Assembly: GCF_048544455.1 (NCBI RefSeq)
Contig: NC_133538.1
Span: 453,171,311 to 453,235,310 of the forward strand
Source of the DNA: Silene latifolia
Lineage: Eukaryota > Streptophyta > Magnoliopsida > Caryophyllales > Caryophyllaceae
Direction of reading: 5' to 3'
DNA: 64,000 nt
Shown: positions 22,764-32,592 of the stretch, in pieces
Layout of the letters: every line of letters begins with the position of its first letter
How positions within the stretch are numbered: the stretch's first letter is position 1
Made by a program: the position numbers and the translations under genes
The notes under the pieces: generated by a model
Database searches by the model: none
Seen by the model: the letters and a program-made list of their open reading frames with translations, nothing else
What the model was told of the DNA's origin: nothing

Positions 22764-25491
22764 ACCGTGAATAACGGAACACCCAGACGATACCCAAGCA
22801 CACTACGGTAAGTCCTCCCATTCATAGTCTGACCCAACTCCGAGATAGGAACCGCACGCAACCAATCAGAGGAGTGGGAACCCTGCTAAGACTGCCACAA
22901 AGCAAGCTAGCGAGGTGTCAAAGAGAAAACAGACTCTGAGGCCGCAGCAACCGTCGCGAAATAAATGTCTACCAATTTCTTCATAAGTTTGGGGGCAGCA
23001 ATTTCACTAGGATTACCTAAGATACCAAAGCCTGTAATCGCAGTAAAACCCTGCGCGGCATCATCAAAAGCAGGGCCATCAGCTACAATACTAGAAGGAC
23101 CGAGTAGTTTAGCCTGCATATCAGCAGACTGCAAACGGGACGCAATAAAAGCATAATGTAAAACATCCCCTACCGCATAGACACCAAGACCACTAAGATG
23201 AAAGGGGAAAGTAGCAAGGCGCCACTGCCAATCCCCAAAACCCGGACCAGGCGCGGTGACGATGCGTTCCAAGCTGGAATGAAGAGCAGCAACAAAAGGG
23301 AGATGGATGGACCCAAAACACTAGGGGAGCAAGTACGAAGGGAGAAATAGAGCTTAGAAATACCAGTACAAGCTCGAAGTAGAAGTAACTCACATTGCGG
23401 GTCCTTAATCCTCGCAATCAAGTCCATTAGCTCAATGGTCTTAGTTACTCTCCTCGCCACAATCTCACTGCCAAAACCAGGGCAAGTACTAACAGGTCCA
23501 CCCAAAACTGTAACGCCCCGCACGGGCCGAGCAATAGAAGGGGGGAAAACCCCAGGGAGCCGACTCTGAGGATCCTTAACAGGCCAAAAGACCTCCGTCT
23601 TGGAGACATTAAGGTGCAGACCAAAACGGGGGCCATCCTCCATAATCAAATCCAAGACCTTTCCCACCTCCAAAGTATCCCTCACAATGGTGCCATCATC
23701 CAAGTACCATGCCTGCATAGTGAGGTCAAAAGTGTCCCGGATTTTGCATACTAAGGGATGCAAAAACAAAGCGAAAAGCAACGGCCCCAAAGGATCACCC
23801 TGCTGGACACCCTGACAAGACCACAAACAATGCTCCCTATAAAAAAGATGGGTAGGCTTGGAATAACAAAACTCCACCCAACGGGAAAGAACCGGGCAAC
23901 GTCGGCGGACTTCCTGAAGCATGGTCGTACGATCAACAAGGTTGAAAGCATTCTGGAAATCAACCAGCAACATGGAAAGTCCCACCTCAGCACCCCGAGC
24001 CTCTATGAGCCGATTCAAGGCATGCAAGATAGCCTCTCCTCCACCGGACACACCCACCCTAAACTGTAAACCAGCAAAGTAAGATGACAAAGAAGGACCC
24101 ACCATAAAAGCACCAACCTTAGAGACAAGCCATCTCCGGACAGTGCCAACAGTAATAGGATGGACCCCACCACCTGGTTTAACAAGCGACGTGAGAGAAG
24201 CGCTGGCAATGTACTCACCCAAAACAAGAGGGCACCGACCCTCAAGAAATAGATTAACCACCCTAGTAATAGAAGTGATCAACTCATTAGAGACAGCCAC
24301 AACAGCGCCACTCAAACAATCCATAAGGTGCTGGGCACGAAAACCATCCTTCCCACAAGAAGTACCACGAGTGAAACTCCGAATCACATCCAAAACCACT
24401 GACTCAGAGGCAACCAGAGGATGAAGATCCCCAGATAAAGGAGGCAATGAAGGAGGTGGGGCGACATGATGCTTCTCATGCAAGGCCACAAGAGTGGCAT
24501 CGGAGTAGGGGGCGACTACATAGGAAGAAAGCACCCGAACAGCAGCAGTATAGTGACCATCAGAAATCTTCCGCCGACATTGACGGAGGTTAAGCTCACC
24601 CAAATCCAGATCCTCCTCCACATGAAACAAAGAAGGGCCCTCATCAAAACACTCCTGCAACAGCTACAAACACCCCCCCCCCCCCCCCACCCCCCTCCAG
24701 GTACCCCCCAAGCAAGGATAGCCCTATCAATACTTTCCTCCTGACGCTGGCGCCGAATAGCAGTCCTACACTCAACATTACTCTGAGGAGCGAAAGTCCT
24801 AAGCAGATACAGTGGCAAAACAAGTAAACGAATCCAGCGGGAGAGATCACTACGGGAATCAGCCACATCATCCAGAGCTCCTTTCAAAGCCCAAGCAAAC
24901 CCAAGACGACACTTAGGAGGAATAGACTTTACAGTGCGGAGGCCCAAACAGTAAACGATCAAGAGAAGATATAGACCACTGAACAAGCTCAACACCATCA
25001 TAAGAAGAAACCGAAGTAGAGGGAGCTAAAGGTCTCGAAATACCATAAATATGAAAACTGTAGAGGCCATCAACACGCTCCGGAGCCAACACAATTTCAC
25101 CCCGACTATGTCAACATCTAGCACGAGTGGTACGGGTCATAAAACACACCTCACACAACCAGAGCCCCATCCATCTCAAAACACTCTCGTCATTAGAATT
25201 AACAGTCAAACTATCGGTAAGAGTCTGACGCGTAAGTTCCAACGCACCATTCTGGCAATGTCGGTCCTGAAAATGTTTTTGCCAAGCAGCCTTAGTAAGG
25301 CCCTTACCAAAACCATCCCGACACGCATGAAGACTCGAAAAAGGACAATGAAACCGCACAAGTTCAGGCGTGACGGAAGAACCCCTCCTCCTACCTGCAC
25401 GAGAACCAATATAGCCACCAAGAAGATAGCCGAGATGTGCGGGCAGGGCAGCAAGCATAGGTAAGTGACCGGAGCTCCGGCGAACCCACAA
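22764..25491 (-). pseudogene. R2-like element, N-terminal zinc finger and reverse transcriptase
   Basis: A C2H2-like finger (FHCPF..HACRDG..HFQDRHC) lies at about 25280-25380, and a second knuckle (LWLCEVCF) precedes a TGA at 25111. A basic linker (KSIPPKCRLGFAWALKGAL, about 24870-24925) follows. The C-run at 24673 shifts the frame. RT occupies the frame 23170-24660: fingers (KDGFRAQHLMDC), motif A (LLVDFQNAFNLVD), motif B (QGVQQGDPLGPLLF), motif C (WYLDDG), motif D (GLHLNVSKTEVFW) and primer grip (VLGGPVS). A frameshift near 23300 moves the thumb into the frame 22907-23272, which ends at a TAG; a second TAG is at 22886. Both TAGs sit where Gln is likely. Reading then continues to the E2 site at 22763. 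Confidence 0.85.
24671..24697. repeat. Poly-C run (16 C, then C-rich)
   Basis: Homopolymer at 24673-24688 exactly where the R2-like coding frame changes. It could be a true slippage mutation or a sequencing error. Confidence 0.9.
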
Positions 25492-26185
25492 GCATCACAC
25501 ACCAAAACCCACGGCAAAAAACGGCCCTAAACACGAACAAACCCCAACCACAAACACTCACGGCAATGCGCTGCCACTGAACCACCACGGTCAGGCCACA
25601 GGACAGCAGCAAATGCCGACAAGGCTACCAGCAGAAAAGTGCAGCAGTACACTGACCGGAAAACCCAAAAAAAAACAAAAAAAAGGGAGAAATGGAAAAC
25701 CAACCGGCAGCAGTAGAGTAACGTGCAACAGTACACCAGCGACGGGAGGGTAGTATCTAGCCGGCAGAAAACCTCACTCCGACAAGATCAAAGGGCCACA
25801 ACCACCACTAACCCAAACCGAAGTCGAAAACCCGAAAACCCGAGATCGCATTCCCGCAAATGAACAACACAGTCAAATCCGATGAACGTCGCCGGAGATA
25901 GTTGGTTGTTTGTTGATGGTAAGGACGACCTAGACTAACAGGAACAGACGACCGAACCCTAAAACTGAAACAAAAAGAAAGAGAAGAAAACCCTAAACGC
26001 TCTAATAGAAAACCAACAGTGAAGAAAGCCCTAAACAAGACAAAGACGACGGCGTCGTGAGGATGCCGACGGTGAAGGAAGGTCGGCGGCGACGTGAGGT
26101 GGCCGTCCAGCAAGGTGATCGAAGCAGCGAAGATGATGATCGCAAAACGCAAATCGCTCTCCCTGTCTCTCTCTCAAAAAAATTC

Positions 26186-26276
<91 letters not shown>

Positions 26277-26303
26277 TACTATTACTATTACTATTACTAT
26301 TAC

Positions 26304-26346
<43 letters not shown>

Positions 26347-26382
26347 TTTAGTAGTAGTAGTAGTATCAGTATTAGTATTAAT
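26186..26382. repeat. (ATT)n microsatellite, right part of LTR-b array
   Basis: Continues the array broken at 12256. It ends with AGT units and the same ATATGTATATAATATGC flank as in LTR-a. Confidence 0.95.
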
Positions 26383-26590
26383 ATATTATATGTATATAAT
26401 ATGCCCTATTACACGCCTTATGCCAAAATCCCGACTCATTCATTATTTTATTATTTTATTCCGTCTTACAACATAACTATTTAATTAATTAATATAATAA
26501 AACATATTTTGAGATTAATTTATAAATCACAAAATGACATTTCCATCGTTGACTAACTATTGACCAAGTCCTAAAATACGGGGTATTAAA

Positions 26591-26737
26591 GTCTTCTCTC
26601 CTTAAAAAGAACTTCGTCTACGAAGTTCACCCACACTTAAAGATACTCCACATAATATTACACTTACACGCTATCAACATACCTACTACCAATTTCACAC
26701 TGCAAAATAAAAGACAACTAAAATGGTAGTACTACAC
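26591..26737 (-). mobile_element. Truncated second E1 interior (3' end)
   Basis: Matches 3696-3842 closely, including the purine-tract side and the AACTTCGTCTACGAAGTT inverted motif, and then diverges abruptly at about 26737. It shows that LTR-b was flanked by E1 interior on both sides. Confidence 0.75.
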
Positions 26738-26779
26738 CAACTACAATTAATTTGTACAATAAAATGGCAGTGAGATACA

Positions 26780-27130
26780 TAGTGTAATAAAGGATAAGGA
26801 ATATAATAGGCAGACGAGGCGGAGGCATGTTAAGAAATAAGAGAAAGAAGGAGGATGAGTAGAAAAATGGGAGGCTGATGACAGGGAGAGAAATGAGAGA
26901 GGAGGGTAAGGAATAAAGAATGGGGCGAAGGGTGAGGAGGCAACAACAACATGAAGAGGACTACAAGGAAGGATATGAAGGAGGAGAATGAAGAAGCGGG
27001 GAAGGATAAATTGAAGGAAGATGGGGAGTAGGGGAAGAGAGTTGGAAAAATGAGAGGGGGTTAAGACGGTGGGGGCAAGAATAAAGGGAGAGGGGATGGG
27101 AGGACCGGGAAAGTGAAATGGAAAAATGAT
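26780..27130. repeat. Purine-rich (G/A) tract
   Basis: About 350 bp strongly biased to G and A on the plus strand with no clear unit. No gene seen. It lies between the truncated E1 interior and the fold-back MITE. Confidence 0.7.
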
Positions 27131-27277
27131 TAGAAATGGAAGGTGGCGTTGGCTACACTATTATTGAGGAGAAATGGGACAATAGTATTTGATGGTTTCA
27201 TGCCATGAAATACCCTTAATATTGCTTTTACAAATATTAGCAGTGGGCAATTAGAACCTACACATCCAAGCAACACT

Positions 27278-27646
27278 GTTATTTCATAACAATAATCCAT
27301 CCTGTTGGTGGTCTGCAATAATCACTCTATCCTATTAATAATCCCAATTAAATCCAACATAAGCACCATACATTCTAATAACAAACCAACTGATATTTTT
27401 TTGAAGTTTATGATGGAATATTTAATAGTTTTTGCACAACCTAGCTGGTATATGTGAAGTTTATGTGTAATATTTTCAAGTGATGAATCAAGAACTTGGT
27501 TTATTTGATACACATAAACTTCAAAAAATATCAGCTGGTTCGTTATTAGAAGGTATGGTGTTTAGGTTGGATTTAATTGAGATTATTGATAGGATGGAGT
27601 GATTATTGCAGAACACCAATAGGATGGATTATTGTTATGAAATAAC
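27278..27646. mobile_element. Fold-back MITE (long inverted repeat, 369 bp)
   Basis: GTTATTTCATAACAATAATC at the left end is matched by its complement at the right. The inverted arms run about 135-140 bp each (to about 27415 and from about 27508) with a loop of some 90 bp. Small mismatches and indels occur. I could not define a target duplication, so the superfamily is unassigned. Confidence 0.8.
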
Positions 27647-28488
27647 CCTACAAATTAAACAAAAAAAATCGTGATATTGATGAATAACTATAAATGGGAT
27701 CACGGGATTGAGGAGAGGTTTAATTGTTTGATGATATGATAATAATAATTACAGAGTTACATTAACCTAAATTAATTCATATTCAGAACATGAAAACTCA
27801 ACAAACCATTGGCTCAATACCACCGCTATCCCAAAGTTAAACCTTTACATAAATATAAACATCTTAAATGCTCATATTAGAATAAACGAAGCTATGCAAC
27901 AAGGAACCAAATTAGGGCAAATACACACAAATAATCCGTATAAGCAAATACCACTACTACAAAATAAAGCTATTGCAACACCATGTAAATGTTGCAAAAT
28001 GTCTTATAAATGTTGCATTATAGATTAGGCAACACTTTTAAAAGTGCTGCCTAAAGCTCCGTTGCAATAGCTAATGCAACACTTAATGCAACACTTTATC
28101 ACCAAAGGCAACACTTTATCTAAGTGTTGCACCTACTTTTAGTATGCAACACTTTTTTCTAGCAACACTATTTTTTAGGAATTGCAACACTTTCCTTGTT
28201 CAAAATGCAACATTTTCTAAATCATCTGCAACATTGTTTATTAAGTAAAGCAACATTTTCGCCAAATAGATGCAACACCTTTGTTGTCGATAACGCAACA
28301 TTTTTCTATAGACAATGCAACACATCTGTAAGAAGCCAATATTTTTATTCCAAAAACCGTAAATACACGTTTTGTTTTAAGAAGTTTGGATTATTTAAAC
28401 TAACAATAACAATAGCGTCATATTACAAATTGCAACCTCAAGCACAAATACTATCCTACAACTTGAGGTATAATAGCATTGTACAACC

Positions 28489-28665
28489 GCCTCAAAGTTG
28501 TAGAGCTCTTACACAAAGTTGTTGAGCTATTTTACAAGTTATTGAGCTATTTTATGAAGTTATTGAGCTTAATAATTGTTCTGTTAAGCTCAATAACTTT
28601 GTACCATAGCTCGATAATTTTGTTAATAGAGCTCGACGGCTTTGTAACAACGCTCAATTACATTG
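28489..28665. repeat. Degenerate GTTATTGAGCT tandem and inverted repeats
   Basis: At least five copies of AAGTTATTGAGCT-like units on the plus strand, then inverted copies (GAGCTCAATAACTT-like) from about 28585. They can fold into a hairpin. Inside the CACTA element. Confidence 0.75.
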
Positions 28666-29780
28666 AATAAGTGTATATACAACCAGTTGTATAATCCATT
28701 AATTGAACCTCAAGTACAGTAAAGAGTCTAAGGCGCGTTTTGATTTTAACTTGATCCTTGTAATGAGCACCTACGACTTGCCCAACACGCTTGTTAGCAT
28801 CCTGGATTCTCATTTCTGGCCGACTAGATTCACCGCAGCTGAAATGATCAAATTCCCTTTTAATATAGATTTGAAATGCTTTCATATACAGTAGTCCCAC
28901 GAAGCTTGAGTAAGAACCTCGATTCCTAATCCGTCATAGACCAAAGCCAAACACTTCTATCTATATATAGCTGCAAAAAAAAAAAAAAAACTAATGGTTA
29001 ACATTCTCAGCAGCCAACATAGAACACGTACAAAAATCATCTAGCATCGGACCCAAATCTATCAGTTAAGATGAAAGAAGCAACAAGGTGCATTCTCCAT
29101 CCATGATGACACCTTTGTTTATTGCAGCATATCAACATTTAAAATTTCAGGTTACAAATGTTCTCATAGTGTGTCAATATCCGCATCAATCCAGCAATTG
29201 AATTCTTTTTATGCTTTAATGTTGGCTCAAAGTTAATTAGCAATCATTCTACCCATAATATCAAGTGACAATATTTCCAAACAGAACACGAGGCGAGCTT
29301 GTTCTTTTGAAATAATATCTTACAACAAATTTAAGCTTTTACCTAAATAAAAGTCTAGAGAAATAAGGATTGGTTAGTAGTGTGTAAAAGGATTCCAAAG
29401 CAGTTTAAGTATTCACACATTCTGATTTTAGACCAAATTTCAATTTTATTATTCTGATTTTGAACCCAATGACCATCAAATCAAGATCCTAGGACTGGTT
29501 TTGACAGGAGCAGGCCTTGTTGAAAATCTTGTAATAATTTTGCTTTTATAAGCATATACACACACATATGTATAAGAAAGATGGATACTCGTATATATAT
29601 AAACACAAGCAATTTAATTAATCTTTGTATACCTTTTCTTTAAACAATATTTGTAGTATCCAGCAAAATCAAATTGCAAAATACAGCTTGAATTGTTTTG
29701 TATAGAGGGCGGATCTGAAACAGTTTCAATGGAGGGACGGAGTAGTGCAGTTTAATACTGCATCTGATTCGTGAGATATG

Positions 29781-29945
29781 CTCTATATTCCATTTTCGTC
29801 ATATTCATTAGAACTGCCCCATTTCCATTTAGAGCATGTTTTTGTTATAATATCCTCCTACTTCATTTATGAGACCCACCACCCCACTGACAATCCAAAT
29901 CCTTGTACATAAGTAAAAGGGGCATTTCTAAAGAATCGGAGGGAG
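29781..29945. mobile_element. Worn Stowaway-type MITE
   Basis: The right end GGAGGGAG is followed by TA. The left end CTCTATATTC is degraded, but an inner inverted match (AGAACTGCCCC against GGGGCATTTCT) supports it. Inserted in the CACTA interior. Confidence 0.5.
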
Positions 29946-31841
29946 TAGCAGATTGTAGTAGTGTAGAGTTGATCACAAAGACTAAACAAATACAATCAAT
30001 CAAAGCCATAAAACAACACTTGGACTTGTCACAAAAAAGTTAAACTCAAACTAGTTTATCGTCAATAATGATTCGCACACAAGGAGATGATCAATCAGTT
30101 ATTTACTTATTTTAATGAAACTAGTGAAACTGGACATAAACTTTTTCCTTCTCTTTAAAATACCACATTCCAATGCTGAAACAAGTTCAGGTAACTTATT
30201 GCTCAAAGAACTGAGATTGAAGTACTTTGCTAATAACATTATAACATAGAAATTAAAGTCATTTATGAAACAGAATATACAGCCTTGAGGAACATTAGCA
30301 CTTACAGTTACAGCCGTGTGACATCTTCCAACTTTGTTAAATTGTTGAAATATGTAATTCAAGTCAATCGCCTACTATCCAATGACCCTTTCTTGCTGCA
30401 AGTTTAGGATGTATGCCATGTTCTCATTTTCCTTCAAATGATCAATATCTCCTGTTTTAGAGGCTATGACTCAGCAATAAAATTGCATGTACCAAAGTGT
30501 AGTTTATTTCAAACGAAATAAATATTAGATTGTTCAGCCATGTTATCCAGAATGTAACTAAGTTGTGACCAATATGAAAATAGAATGAAATGTAAATCAC
30601 AAAACAGTAAAGTAAGGAATCATTACCAAGGGTTTTAATACCAAATATTAACAAAATCGAATTCAATTTATACCTAGCATGAGAACAGAAAAAGTATAAA
30701 GTGACGATAAAAAGTAATCACGATGGTGTCAGTGCTGGGTTGGCGGTAGGTAATTGTCGGTGGTGTGAGGGTAGCGTTAGAGGAATACCTAGATCCCCAA
30801 TTTTCGCAAACCCCAATTCACATATTATCTACTATAGCATCCATCATCAATTATCAAACAAGTAAGACAAAAAATTAGATATAGACTACGAAAATAAGAC
30901 TCGTGTAAACAAATATCACCAAAACCAAGTAAGAAACTAGAGTTTAACTCATACCTTAACGAAAAACGTAGGAACAATCAAAGTGGGGGGATTGCGGGTG
31001 GCTAGCAAGCCGACGACAACCAGAAGAAGGTAGTTTGAATGTTTGATGAAGATGATGGATTGATGGGCAGCGTCAAGCGAATGGTTGGATGAAGATGATG
31101 AACGGAGGGAGAGAGGAGGTGATATCGGTCTTTTTTTTCGTTTTCTTTTGTATCTCAGTGAAATAGGTGCAATACGAAACGTGTCCTAAAGGCGACAAAT
31201 GCGTCAATTAGTCAATGGGGTCAAGTCATTTCGGGTCAGTGATACATTTGGATCGGATCAGATCGGGCCAAGCTTGCTCATCGGATGAATTTCGAGTGAC
31301 TTGTTGTTCGGGTAATTTTGGATTGAGCCGGTCATATTGGGTCACTTTTGGGTCTTGATTCAGTCTTATTGGGTCAGGTCAACTTTGTCAACTCTAAGTG
31401 TACCTACTCACTTTTGGGTCTTAATTCAGTCTTATTGGGTGGGTCACCATTTTGTCAAGTCTAAGTGTACCTACTTGGCAAGTAATTTATGCAACCGACT
31501 ATATTGAAGAATGCAACATATATATGAAAATGTTGCATTCGTGACTATAAAAAGCAACACTTTTATTTAAATGATGCTTTATATTAGTTTTTGCAACATT
31601 TTTAGGTAAAGTGTTGCACACATGAAACCTCTTTCTTGAATTGCAACACATTTATAAAATGTTGCATACAAAATGTTGCAATAGATCTCTTTTGTAGTAG
31701 TGTACATAAACATGATGTGTCATATACTACATTCAGCAGAAATAAATTGGTGTTAACACTCATTTTCACAAATTAAACACTAACATTAATACCACATTAA
31801 TACAATTGGAGATGAACGATAACATAACCCAATAGAACACC

Positions 31842-31870
31842 ACGCCCGTAGGGCGCGGACCAATGACTAG
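31842..31870 (+). mobile_element. Helitron 3' terminus
   Basis: A CGCCC-GTA-GGGCG hairpin (about 31843-31855) followed by a spacer of 11 bases and CTAG (31867-31870), with T next (31871). This is the hairpin plus CTRR end of Helitrons, inserted between A and T. The 5' TC end was not located, and the CACTA element may lie within the Helitron. No Rep/helicase is visible. Confidence 0.65.
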
Positions 31871-32260
31871 TAAGTTAAAAATACATCAATTCTATATTAG
31901 TTTGTTTTATTAGTAGTTAAATAAGAGTTTGGAGTATTATGAGCAGCACACCCATAGTTTAGGGTATTCCATCAAATAATCTAAGTTTATATGGCACCAA
32001 AACATAAGAAAAAAAAATCTAAAATACGAGGAATTAAATCTAGATCTACAAAAAATGAAAATTTCTTAATAAAATTATAGTATATCTATTCCAAGCTTTC
32101 AAAATATATTCGTGGTACATCATACTCCACAATTTTTGATCCTCTGTTCGAAGAACAAAATTCCCAATAGCAATTAAAATTAAGAAAAATCAAAATAAAA
32201 ACTTCAATAATGCAAAAGCAAAAGTTTAATTAGCTTGACACTCGATTGGAATCCGGATTC
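31871..32260. other. AT-rich stretch without a gene
   Basis: Low-complexity AT-rich DNA between the Helitron end and the Reina-like element. Its right continuation past that element is 37433-37601. Nothing recognisable. Confidence 0.6.
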
Positions 32261-32592
32261 TGGAATGAACTTCTAGGAATCAATTCGAAGAAATTAGAGA
32301 AACTAATTGCAGGATTGCCGGTTTGAAGAACACAATCGAGCAGAAAGTTTTATTAATGGAAGCTTGATGATTACAAGATTAATGGAGAATTTAGAGGAAG
32401 AAGTATAGAGAATGTAATACAACAGATGATTCTATAATGAGTGACTTAAGCCTATTTATAGCAATTGACTAACTAACTTATTCTAACTAACTGGCCCTAA
32501 CTTCCAACAATTCTGTTATGCCAGCTCAGCAGTTTTTTATGGTAGTTATTTATGCTCATGACAATCCACTCCCCTTGAATTTGAGCTTGTCC

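Larger units (their letters stand above)
14793..26185 (-). mobile_element. R2-type (nuclease-domain) non-LTR retrotransposon, interrupted by E2
   Basis: Removing E2 and one TSD copy (15429-22763) leaves about 4.06 kb on the minus strand: a 5' leader (about 25500-26180), one long coding region, a short 3' UTR, and an A-rich tail at about 14796-14810. Coding order is C2H2-like zinc finger, RT, CCHC, then a PD-(D/E)XK-like nuclease. That is the layout of R2/NeSL-group elements, not of plant L1 or RTE elements with an N-terminal APE. On the minus strand (AAT)n lies just 5' (26186-26347) and just 3' (about 14778-14792). I recognise closely similar RT proteins as unclassified entries in plant databases, from memory. 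The copy is dead, with stops and frameshifts. Confidence 0.8.
6918..26590 (-). mobile_element. LTR-b of E1, split by nested insertions
   Basis: LTR-b starts TGTAACAGCCC at 6918 and ends ..GGGGTATTAAA at 26590, the final C of TTACA being changed. Its own sequence is 6918-8354, 11468-12256 and 26186-26590; the rest is inserted elements. Parts match LTR-a (1916-3695), which serves as the empty site for the insertions. To the right of 26590 comes another short piece of E1 interior, so LTR-b is shared by two interiors. This suggests a tandem product of unequal recombination. Confidence 0.7.
27952..31702. mobile_element. Non-autonomous CACTA (En/Spm) transposon, 3.75 kb, TSD TAC
   Basis: The ends are CACTACTACAAAA and TTTTGTAGTAGTG, flanked by the 3 bp duplication TAC (27949-27951, 31703-31705). 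Subterminal regions (about 27970-28330 and 31480-31690) are packed with TGTTGCA/TGCAACA motifs in both directions, the expected transposase-binding repeats. No transposase or other recognisable protein is encoded. Inside are a GTTATTGAGCT repeat patch (28489-28665), a poly-A run (about 28975-28990) and a worn Stowaway (29781-29945). The segment at 30700-31130 is less AT-rich and could be captured host DNA, but I cannot identify it. Confidence 0.93.

Noticed and set aside
24466..25464. Plus-strand frames opposite the R2-like gene
   Set aside because: No domain; they are mirror frames of the minus-strand RT.
22759..26185. Host telomerase-like or domesticated RT gene
   Set aside because: It has a downstream nuclease domain, an A-rich tail, stops and frameshifts, so it is a dead transposon rather than a conserved gene.
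26057..26476. Poly-Leu and poly-Tyr frames
   Set aside because: Same cause: (ATT)n microsatellite in LTR-b.
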